Source: Chloroflexota bacterium
GTDB taxonomy: Bacteria > Chloroflexota > Limnocylindria > Limnocylindrales > CSP1-4
Reading direction: 5' to 3'
NCBI GenBank assembly: GCA_021786265.1
Contig: JAJYNP010000234.1
Span: 1-5,464, forward strand
DNA: 5,464 bases
The translations under genes and the position numbers were made by a program. The notes under the pieces are model-generated. The model was not told where the DNA came from, searched no databases, and saw only the letters and a list, made by a program, of their open reading frames with translations. Positions 1-5,464 of the stretch are shown piece after piece (position 1 is the first letter of the stretch; each line of letters starts with the position of its first letter).

Positions 1-2
1 CG

Positions 3-194
3 TGTGGGACGGCGGACGAGGCCGCCTGCACGCACTTCTGTCCCGGCGAGGTCTACCGCTGGAGCGGCGAGCGGATCGTGCTCAGCCCGTCGAACTGTCT
101 GCACTGCATGACGTGCACCGTGAAGTGTCCGCAGGACAACATCCGTTGGACGCCGCCGGAGGGCGGGGAGGGGCCGCGCTACCGGCAGCTCTGA
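3..194 (+). CDS. ETF:ubiquinone oxidoreductase-like protein, C-terminal 4Fe-4S domain (5' partial)
   Basis: This is the last 63 codons of a gene that enters from the left and ends at TGA 192-194. It carries a C-terminal iron-sulfur motif: FCPGEVY (first Cys at fragment residue 13), then NCLHCMTCTVKCP with Cys at 32, 35, 38 and 42. It closes with NIRWTPPEGGEGP and YRQL. That order, a Cys before a VY pair, then CxxCxxC, then NIxWxxPEGGxGPxY at the very end, is the hallmark of ETF-QO, which passes electrons from electron-transfer flavoprotein to the quinone pool at the membrane. The related FixX ferredoxins share the cluster, so a FixC/FixX-type protein is the main alternative. The FAD domain lies outside the window. 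The additional cysteine (KCP) gives a more ferredoxin-like spacing than in mitochondrial ETF-QO, where Asp is common there. Confidence 0.85.
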   Translation, partial: CGTADEAACTHFCPGEVYRWSGERIVLSPSNCLHCMTCTVKCPQDNIRWTPPEGGEGPRYRQL

Positions 195-197
195 GTC

Positions 198-216
198 GCC
201 GGCCGACGGGGCCGGC
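198..216 (+). terminator. GC-rich hairpin after the ETF-QO gene, possible terminator
   Basis: GCCGGCC (198-204) pairs perfectly with GGCCGGC (210-216) around a five-base loop, starting three bases after the stop codon. No T-run follows, so it would be a weak or non-canonical intrinsic terminator. It may instead only stabilise the mRNA 3' end. Confidence 0.4.
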
Positions 217-248
217 CTCCAGCCACCTGTTGCACAATGTCTCTCTCT

Positions 249-267
249 ATGAAAGGGAGCCCCGCCG
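249..267. repeat. Subterminal inverted repeat of the IS1111-type element (end downstream of transposase)
   Basis: These 19 bases match the reverse complement of 1521-1539 with one G/A difference. They lie beyond the transposase stop codon and so mark the right end of the element in transposase orientation. A CT-rich stretch (239-248) lies immediately outside and probably includes the true terminus or target. Confidence 0.85.
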
Positions 268-429
268 TCAAGGGGGTTCGCTCCTGATGATCGAACCCGG
301 GCTGGTTTCAGGGACCAGCAGGCTGGTGGCAGGATCGAGCAGCGCTCATCTCTCTATGGCCTTCTCGGTGCGGAAGGACAAGGTCGGGGTGGGAGGCTGC
401 GCCGGCGGCCCAATTCCATACGGGGGTCG
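268..429 (-). ncRNA. Candidate IS1111-type guide RNA (bridge/seek RNA) region
   Basis: This is the non-coding segment between the transposase stop codon and the subterminal repeat. Published work on the IS1111 group places the guide RNA here, read in the transposase direction. The sequence is rich in pairing: GGGTTCG (274-280) with CGAACCC (292-298) around an 11-base loop; GCTGGT (301-306) with ACCAGC (314-319) around a 7-base loop, with a competing GCTGGT at 322-327; and GAGC/GCTC near 337-347. The ten bases TCTCTCTATG occur both at 349-358 and at the element's end (242-251), as expected if an internal loop guides recognition of the element junction or target. The exact RNA ends cannot be seen. 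Identification is by position and structure, not by covariance. Confidence 0.5.
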
Positions 430-1470
430 TCAAGCGACCAGGTGCGTCGCGGGGCCTGCCGGGGCGAAGGGTTCGTGCTTCGTGAGGACGTGCCAGATGG
501 CTTCGGCCAGCTGGCGAGCCAGGTCGACCCGAGCGACCTTGGCGCCGCGTTGTCGGCCCAGGCGCTGCTTCGTGCGCTCGTAGCGATCGCGATAGTGGGG
601 GTCGCGGGCGGCGTGGGTGGCGGCCTCGATGAGCGCCCAGCGCAGGTACTTCGGCCCGTCCTTGGCGAGCGGCCCGCGCCGGTCCTTGCCGCCGGACTGC
701 CGCACGAGCGGGCACAACCCAGTGTACCCGGCGAGCTTCTTGGGACTGGCGAACCGCGCGATGTCGCCGATCTCGGAGGCGATCGTGTAGGCCAGGACCC
801 AGCCGACGCCGGGCACCGTCATGAGGAGGGGAATGGCCGGGTGGTCGGCGCCCAGGGTCTGGAGCTCTCGCTCGGCGGCGTCGATCTCGATGGTCAGCTC
901 GTCCACCAGGCGCAGGCTGGTCAGGGTGCTGGTGGCCCACGGCTCGGGAATGGCCAGCCGCTCCAGGAGCGCCCGGCCGCTCACCCCGAAGAGGTCGCTG
1001 ACCGAGACCGGATGACCGAAGGTCATGAGCGTGGCGTGGATGCGGTTCTTCAAGGCCGTCCGGTGACGCACGAGATGGAGGCGGAACCTTGCCCGTTCCC
1101 GCTCGGCACGCACCCCTGGGGTGGGCAGCCAGATCTCGGGGACCAGGTCCCGGCGGGCGAGTTCGGCGAGGACCCGAGCGTCGATCTTGTCGGTCTTGGC
1201 GGCGAGTGGGGCGAGGCCCTTGGCTTTCACGGCATCCGCGATCGCGACGTCCCAGCCGTAGCGCTCGAGCGTGTCGTGCACGAAGCGGGCGCCGGTCATC
1301 GACTCGATCACCGCGCTCACCTCCTCCCCCTGGCGCGACACTCGAGCCGCAAGCGTGCGCAGGGCGTCCGCGTCCGGGCGGACCGCGGTCACCTCCACGG
1401 TCTGGCCTTCCTCGTCGACCACGTGCACATCAAGCCGCTGGCGTGACAGGTCCAATCCGGCGTACAACAT
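430..1470 (-). CDS. IS110-family transposase (DEDD N-terminal domain, serine C-terminal domain)
   Basis: 346 aa, the usual length for the family. It catalyses RNA-guided insertion and excision of the element. The N-terminal RuvC-like DEDD domain has Asp7 (GLDLSRQRLDVHVVD), Glu56 (SAVIES), and Asp94 and Asp97 (AKTDKIDARVLAEL). A helical linker follows (about 120-200). The C-terminal Transposase_20 domain has LLMTVPGVGWVLA at 215-227 and RQSGGKDRRGPL, where Ser259 is the expected nucleophile. All catalytic residues are present and the frame is open, so it looks active. The ATG at 1470 is preferred because GGGGAGG (1480-1486) lies 9 bases upstream and the family N-terminus begins there; the frame stays open to 1998, but that part has no family similarity and lies outside the element repeats. 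A small hairpin (GGTTC 1493-1497 / GAACC 1504-1508) sits just upstream of the ribosome binding site. Confidence 0.93.
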   Translation of the reverse strand: MLYAGLDLSRQRLDVHVVDEEGQTVEVTAVRPDADALRTLAARVSRQGEEVSAVIESMTGARFVHDTLERYGWDVAIADAVKAKGLAPLAAKTDKIDARVLAELARRDLVPEIWLPTPGVRAERERARFRLHLVRHRTALKNRIHATLMTFGHPVSVSDLFGVSGRALLERLAIPEPWATSTLTSLRLVDELTIEIDAAERELQTLGADHPAIPLLMTVPGVGWVLAYTIASEIGDIARFASPKKLAGYTGLCPLVRQSGGKDRRGPLAKDGPKYLRWALIEAATHAARDPHYRDRYERTKQRLGRQRGAKVARVDLARQLAEAIWHVLTKHEPFAPAGPATHLVA

Positions 1471-1479
1471 CGTGTGGGG

Positions 1480-1486
1480 CCTCCCC
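1480..1486 (-). promoter_or_regulatory. Ribosome binding site deciding the transposase start
   Basis: On the minus strand GGGGAGG lies nine bases before the ATG at 1470. It supports that start over longer in-frame alternatives up to 1998. Confidence 0.7.
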
Positions 1487-1520
1487 GGTGCTGGTTCCTT
1501 TGAGAACCCAAGGTTGTCAC

Positions 1521-1539
1521 CGGCGGGGCTCCTTTTCAT
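1521..1539. repeat. Subterminal inverted repeat of the IS1111-type element (end upstream of transposase)
   Basis: Partner of 249-267, 18 of 19 bases matching in inverted orientation. It lies about 50 bases upstream of the transposase start and marks the left end in transposase orientation. Confidence 0.85.
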
Positions 1540-1858
1540 GGCATTCGATCGGCGAGCTCGCTCGGCCGACGTCCGGCGCCGCCGGCGCCGCGTCCCACCT
1601 TCGACTATCCGGCACGCGTGGGGGAGGGGACCACGGGCAGCGTGCGCATCATGGACCGCGAGGCTATGAGGCTGTCCACGTCCGAGGCGCGCATCTGCGT
1701 CTCGTCGGCGTCTGTCTCGTCGAGGTGCAGCCAAGCGGGGACGCGCGCGGTGCCCAGGGCTACGTAACCCGTATAGAGCAGCGGGTCGAAGTGCCGGGCC
1801 GGCTGCTTCTTGCGCCGCTTGCATCCCCAGCAACGTATCCACGAATCCGCGCCGTTTC
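1540..1858. other. Gene-poor segment between the IS110 element and an inverted repeat
   Basis: No recognisable gene. Two opposing open frames overlap here. On the minus strand there is a stretch reading HFDPLLYTGYVALG, then WLHLDETDADETQM; on the plus strand one reading GYEAVHVRGAHLRLVGV. Both have GC-rich third positions and neither matches a family I know. The frames are open mainly because the DNA is GC-rich, so I do not call a gene. It may be eroded coding DNA from the pre-insertion locus. Confidence 0.3.
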
Positions 1859-1895
1859 GTTGCGTAACTTTCACCCCGGGGAACCGTATGCACGA
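1859..1895 (+). repeat. Left arm of a diverged ~37-bp inverted repeat (MITE-like end?)
   Basis: Begins GTTGCGTAAC (1859-1868) and continues through CCCGGGGAAC and CGTATGC (1885-1891) to CGA. The reverse complement of 2047-2082 carries the same blocks in the same order: GTTGCGTAAC, TCA, CGGGGGAAA, CGTATGC, CGA. The outer ten bases are identical and roughly three quarters of the arm matches, with a one-base gap. The arms enclose about 150 bases with no gene, giving a unit of about 224 bases. Confidence 0.6.
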
Positions 1896-2046
1896 CCTGG
1901 AGCCTCTGGAGCGGCGCCCTGGGTTCGGCACCGCCCGCGCGCCGCTCCCGCCGGCCGCCTCCACGCACGCCTGGCGGGCCGGACGCCACTCCCGGCACTC
2001 GCGACGTGTCCGCCCGGGATGCAACCGCCTCATCCGACGCGCAACA

Positions 2047-2082
2047 TCGCGCATACGTTTCCCCCGATGATCGTTACGCAAC
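2047..2082 (-). repeat. Right arm of the same inverted repeat
   Basis: Inverted partner of 1859-1895. The only in-frame ATG available to the downstream antitoxin-like ORF (2067) lies inside this arm, suggesting the repeat-bearing unit was inserted into, or replaced, the 5' part of that gene. No clear target duplication is visible next to the arms. Confidence 0.6.
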
Positions 2083-2353
2083 AACTGGGGCGTCCCGCAG
2101 GGCGGCGCGACCGCATAGGCGGCCGGGGGCGGCAGTGCCCGCCTGAAGATTGGCGGACAGGAGGGTCGGGACTGTCCGGCCTCGCCGGCGCCTACAACGG
2201 CTTCGGCATCCGACGCTGGTTCGAGCGCCCGCGTGCCCAGCTCGATGGCCGTTCGCCACGCGAGGTGTTGGACATCGACTGGGATCCCGTTGATCCCGAC
2301 GCCGCGCGGGTGCGCGTGCTCGCGGCCGTCCTCGCCAGCGCGAGCGCCGCGAC

Positions 2354-2357
<4 letters not shown>
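2067..2357 (+). CDS. Antitoxin of a RES toxin-antitoxin module, toxin-binding domain only (N-terminus doubtful)
   Basis: From the ATG at 2067 this encodes 96 aa ending at TGA 2355-2357. Residues about 39-91 are a MbcA/ParS/Xre-type toxin-binding domain (DUF2384-like): AYNGFGIRRWFERPRAQLDG, then RSPREVLDIDWDP and RVRVLAAVLAS. Such antitoxins normally carry a helix-turn-helix of 60 or more residues in front, which binds the operon promoter. Here the first 38 residues are Gly/Arg-rich with no HTH, and the start lies inside a repeat arm with no Shine-Dalgarno. A possible alternative start is CTG 2172, six bases after AGGAGGG (2159-2165), giving a bare 61-aa binding domain. The gene overlaps the toxin by GTGA, so translation is probably coupled. 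It may still neutralise the toxin but is unlikely to autoregulate the operon. Confidence 0.6.
2154..2178 (+). promoter_or_regulatory. Inverted repeat CGGACAG-N11-CTGTCCG enclosing a Shine-Dalgarno
   Basis: CGGACAG (2154-2160) and CTGTCCG (2172-2178) are perfect complements around GAGGGTCGGGA. As RNA this hairpin would place most of the AGGAGGG ribosome binding sequence in its loop, immediately before the antitoxin toxin-binding domain. It could be an operator, a translational control hairpin or a leftover transposon end. Confidence 0.35.
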
Positions 2358-3781
<1,424 letters not shown>

Positions 3782-4019
3782 CCGCAGCTCGCGGTTCTCC
3801 CGCTCGAGCTCTTTCATCCGGGCCCGCTCCTCGCTGGTCAGCCCGGCTCGGCGGCGGCCCTCGATCTCGGCCTGGTGCACCCAGGCACGCAGCGACTCGG
3901 TGCCGATGCCCAAGCTGGCGGGCGACTCTGGAGACAGCACCCTGGCGCTCGCCGGCCTGCTCGATCCGTTCGAGGACCAGGCGGACGGCGCGTTCCTGCA
4001 GTTCAGGCGGGTAGCGACG
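3782..4019 (-). pseudogene. IS3-family orfA (HTH transposase subunit), broken
   Basis: Starts RRYPPELQERAVRLVLERIE (from 4019) and continues to AVSRVARQLG. One extra G at about 3909-3911 shifts the frame to IGTESLRAWVHQAEIEG (from 3907), then RAGLTSEERARMKELERENRELR ending at 3782. This is the IS3/IS6110-type orfA: an N-terminal HTH that recognises the element ends, then a leucine-zipper-like segment. The expected RANEILK(S/T)A tail that joins orfA to orfB is deleted, with RELR running directly into the IDEYR of orfB. No start codon with a ribosome binding site is evident before RRYPPEL. Confidence 0.82.
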
Positions 4020-4110
4020 CTGGCGAATGCATCTGGTGCTCGCTCTGCGAGCTCGACAACTCGGTCGCGCAGGGCATTGGCGTCGAGTCCCCACTCTTCG
4101 GCCGCCTTGA

Positions 4111-4430
4111 CCCCCACCGGTCCCAGAGGCAGAAGAGGTCGTGGCGACGCGTCGGACTTCGCGCGGTGCGAACACGCGTCGTGCCCCAGGCGCTCGGCAT
4201 GCCGCCCGCCCGCAAGAATCAGGGGACCGGGGCGGTCCTCCAGCCGCCGATGTCACCGCGCTCCTCCGGCGCCACATGCCCCCGAAAGAGGCCACTCGGG
4301 CCGTGGCCGACTTCGTTGATACCCGCCGCATCCAGGCAGAGGTGCCCGTCGAGCTCGTGACCGTCGAATCCGCGGATGGCGCGCTTGAGGATGAGCGACG
4401 AGAACGCGGAGAAGGGGGGCGAGGTGAGCC
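4111..4430. other. Segment between the IS3 remnant and the luxR-type gene, no confident gene
   Basis: Two opposing frames look partly protein-like and cannot be separated by eye. Minus: GFDGHELDGHLCLDAAG and INEVGHGPSGLFRGHVAPEE, ending at TGA 4219-4221. Plus: VTALLRRHMPPKEATRAVAD and VELVTVESADGALEDE. Third-position GC is about 80% in both. No family is recognised. It could be the remains of the gene the IS3 element landed in. Confidence 0.3.
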
Positions 4431-4955
4431 TCAAACGGCCACGCGTACGAACATGAAACCCGCCAGAGCGATGACGAGGCAGGCGCACGCTCCAACGAGG
4501 AGCGGCAGCCGAGCGCCGGCGAGGCCGAGCGACCGCTCGCGCGCCGTGATTGCGGCGGCGACCAGCAGTATCGGAGCTATCCCGACGGCGGCGATGGGCA
4601 GGACGAGGGCGACGAGGATCCCGATGGCAGCGATCGCGATGCCCGCCTCGAGCCCCCCCGCACGACCGGCCCGCGGCGTCGCGAGCGCGAGGGGTTGCGG
4701 CACCTCCTGCGGTGACCGCGAGAGCGCGAGGAGGTCAAGTCGTCCCTTCACCCCGAGCTTCTGATAGACGTGGGTGAGATGCGTGTGCACGGTGGACTCG
4801 GACACCACGAGGCGCTCGCTGATCTCGCGCACCGACAGGCCGTCGAGGGCGAGCCCCACGACATCGCGCTCGGCACGGGTGAGGACCGAGAGGTCGACGG
4901 ACCTGCGAGCAGGAAGCCCGGAGCCCGGCGCGGGGCCGGACGAGGCGGGGTTCAT
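4431..4955 (-). CDS. LuxR-type HTH regulator with N-terminal HTH and C-terminal membrane segments
   Basis: 174 aa from the ATG at 4955. A 22-residue Pro/Gly/Ser-rich leader is followed by a LuxR (GerE) HTH at residues 23-80: LTRAERDVVGLALDGLSVRE, then ISERLVVSESTVHTHLTHVY and QKLGVKGRLDLLAL. The recognition helix is in SESTVHTHLTHVYQKLGV. Residues 104-136 are a long run of Ala, Ile, Val and Leu, enough for one or two membrane passes, and 150-170 are another. Most LuxR regulators carry the HTH at the C-terminus after a sensor domain; here it comes first and the membrane part last, suggesting a membrane-tethered regulator. The frame extends to TTG 5015, but that start has no ribosome binding site and overlaps the likely promoter. 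It is divergent from the secreted-protein gene, a natural candidate target. Ligand and mechanism cannot be read from the sequence. Confidence 0.85.
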   Translation of the reverse strand: MNPASSGPAPGSGLPARRSVDLSVLTRAERDVVGLALDGLSVREISERLVVSESTVHTHLTHVYQKLGVKGRLDLLALSRSPQEVPQPLALATPRAGRAGGLEAGIAIAAIGILVALVLPIAAVGIAPILLVAAAITARERSLGLAGARLPLLVGACACLVIALAGFMFVRVAV

Positions 4956-4987
4956 CGGTATCGCTGACGGAAGTCCATCGGTATCGC
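4953..4987 (-). repeat. 12-bp direct repeat duplicating the luxR-type start region
   Basis: CATCGGTATCGC occurs at 4953-4964 and again at 4976-4987, a 23-base period. On the minus strand each copy reads GCGATACCGATG and ends in an ATG. The inner ATG (4955) starts the regulator. The outer ATG (4978) opens an 8-codon ORF, MDFRQRYR, whose TGA (4952-4954) overlaps the regulator start as ATGA. It may be a leader peptide, an operator pair or a chance duplication. Confidence 0.45.
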
Positions 4988-5010
4988 CGATTCCCGTTGG
5001 CTGCAGTCTA

Positions 5011-5023
5011 CCCAACTATAAAG
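5011..5023. promoter_or_regulatory. AT-rich -10-like tract in the divergent intergenic region
   Basis: In a very GC-rich setting, CAACTATAAAG reads as TATAAA on the plus strand (5017-5022) and TATAGT on the minus strand. Both divergent genes could use it as a -10 element. A TTGGCT at 4997-5002 on the plus strand is a poor -35 match and only 14 bases away. No convincing -35 is seen on the minus strand. Confidence 0.3.
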
Positions 5024-5065
5024 CGTGCCGAACATGGCAGCACGCGACGAGTGCTGGAGGGGGTG

Positions 5066-5164
5066 ATGCCGGGGTCCATAGACCCGTTCTCGCGCATCCT
5101 GGATCGAAGCCATCGCGGCGCGCGGTTACGGCGCATCGAACTCGAAGGAGAGGCGTATCCATGA
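5066..5164 (+). CDS. Small ORF (32 aa) coupled to the secreted-protein gene
   Basis: ATG 5066 lies five bases after GGAGG (5056-5060, within GGAGGGGG), a stronger Shine-Dalgarno than the larger genes here have. It encodes MPGSIDPFSRILDRSHRG followed by ARLRRIELEGEAYP, a basic, soluble-looking peptide with no membrane segment and no family I recognise. Its TGA (5162-5164) overlaps the ATG of the secreted protein as ATGA, the usual geometry for translational coupling. The downstream ribosome binding site lies within this ORF. It may be a coupling leader or a genuine small protein; a chance ORF remains possible at this length. Confidence 0.35.
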   Translation: MPGSIDPFSRILDRSHRGARLRRIELEGEAYP

Positions 5165-5464
5165 ACAGATCACGTTTACGGGCCGTCTACGCCCTGCTCG
5201 CCCTAGCGATCGGCCTGACCCTCGCGCTGCCCGCCAGCGTCGTCGCCGCCGGGCCGTCCGCGGATCGGCTGATCCGCGATCTCGCCGCGGCGCCCGACGC
5301 GCGCACGGCCTTCGAGGCGCTGTCGCCCACCCAGCAGCAGCAGGTGCTCGCCGAGCTCCAGGTCGCGAAGCTCGTCACCATGGCGTCGGCGCCGTCTCCG
5401 GTGTCTGCGCTGGGTGGAGGCTTCGTGCCTCTCGCCGGCGGATGCTGGACGGTCACCTGGGGCC
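5161..5464 (+). CDS. Secreted protein of unknown function (3' partial)
   Basis: Opens at ATG 5161 with AAGGAG (5145-5150) upstream and runs off the window after 101 codons. Residues 1-30 form a classical Sec signal peptide: MNRSRLRAVYALLALAIGL with Arg at 3-7 positions, then a hydrophobic core and a VAA site, giving probable cleavage after Ala30. No lipobox Cys is present, so it is likely exported rather than lipidated. The mature start contains a helical stretch, DRLIRDLAAAPDARTAFEAL and SPTQQQQVLAELQVAKLV, including a CAG-coded Gln4 run. A Ser/Pro/Gly linker follows, then GGCWTVTWG as the sequence ends, probably opening a Cys/Trp-containing domain. I do not recognise the family. Its divergent placement beside the LuxR-type gene suggests control by that protein. 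Confidence 0.75.
   Translation, partial: MNRSRLRAVYALLALAIGLTLALPASVVAAGPSADRLIRDLAAAPDARTAFEALSPTQQQQVLAELQVAKLVTMASAPSPVSALGGGFVPLAGGCWTVTWG

Larger units (their letters stand above)
249..1539 (-). mobile_element. IS110-family (IS1111-type) insertion sequence, apparently intact
   Basis: An intact DEDD/serine transposase gene sits between two copies of an inverted repeat. ATGAAAGGGAGCCCCGCCG at 249-267 matches the reverse complement of 1521-1539 (ATGAAAAGGAGCCCCGCCG) at 18 of 19 positions. IS110-family elements often lack terminal repeats, but the IS1111 subgroup has subterminal ones lying a few bases inside the true ends, so the real boundaries are probably a few bases further out. The short non-coding stretch is upstream of the transposase (about 70 nt) and the long one downstream (about 180 nt), which is also the IS1111 arrangement. 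No target duplication is visible, as expected for this family. The single repeat mismatch and the open reading frame suggest recent arrival. Confidence 0.85.

Noticed and set aside
274..300. GGTTCGATC-like tRNA T-arm on the minus strand
   Set aside because: The expected C after the T-loop and the matching T-stem are missing and no acceptor or anticodon arm follows; it fits the hairpin in the IS non-coding segment better.
442..1446. 334-codon plus-strand open frame opposite the IS110 transposase
   Set aside because: It is the antisense of a clear family protein; high-GC DNA keeps antisense frames open, and its translation matches no family.
1471..1998. 176-residue N-terminal extension of the transposase
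   Set aside because: It lies beyond the element's inverted repeat, has no family similarity, and a good ribosome binding site supports the ATG at 1470.
1605..2084. 159-codon minus-strand ORF
   Set aside because: It runs through both repeat arms, has no ribosome binding site or recognised domain, and competes with an equally plausible opposite frame.
4213..4240. Alternative outer end of the IS3 element (GGGGCGGTCC resembling the IS6110 end)
   Set aside because: It lies about 200 bases before RRYPPEL, too far for this type of element, and the match is mostly a GC run; 4085-4110 fits the spacing and inner repeat better, though not conclusively.

Overview
This window is high-GC bacterial DNA with GC-rich third codon positions. 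It carries the tail of an electron-transfer flavoprotein dehydrogenase, a RES-type toxin-antitoxin pair and a LuxR-type regulator. Actinomycetota, Chloroflexota or a similar high-GC phylum would fit, but nothing here fixes the taxon.

Layout. (1) 3-194, plus: the last 63 codons of an ETF:ubiquinone oxidoreductase-like protein with its 4Fe-4S cysteine cluster, then a GC-rich hairpin. (2) About 249-1539: an apparently intact IS110-family element of the IS1111 type. Its DEDD/serine transposase is on the minus strand (430-1470). A nearly perfect 19-bp inverted repeat bounds the element. The roughly 180-nt non-coding segment after the transposase gene is where IS1111-type elements encode their guide (bridge/seek) RNA; it contains strong hairpins and a 10-nt copy of the element's own end. 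(3) 1540-2066: no recognisable gene, but a diverged inverted repeat (1859-1895 / 2047-2082) that looks like the ends of a small non-autonomous element. (4) 2067-2959, plus: a RES-domain toxin gene preceded by a short antitoxin-like gene that keeps only the toxin-binding domain; they overlap by four bases. (5) About 2957-4110: a decayed IS3-family element, IS6110-like in protein and in one terminal repeat, with frameshifts, a nonsense codon and an internal deletion. The first three bases of its end serve as the toxin gene's stop codon. (6) 4111-4430: no confident gene. (7) 4431-4955, minus: a LuxR-type HTH protein with the HTH at the N-terminus and a hydrophobic C-terminal half, so probably membrane-tethered. 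(8) 5161 to the window end, plus and divergent from the regulator: a secreted protein with a signal peptide, preceded by one or two tiny ORFs that overlap one another and the gene.

How it fits together. The middle 4 kb is an accessory patch in which mobile elements have landed around a toxin-antitoxin remnant, between a conserved metabolic gene and a divergent regulator/secreted-protein pair. The most informative parts are the IS1111-type element with its candidate guide RNA, the truncated RES module hemmed in by repeats, and the coupled small ORFs at the right edge.
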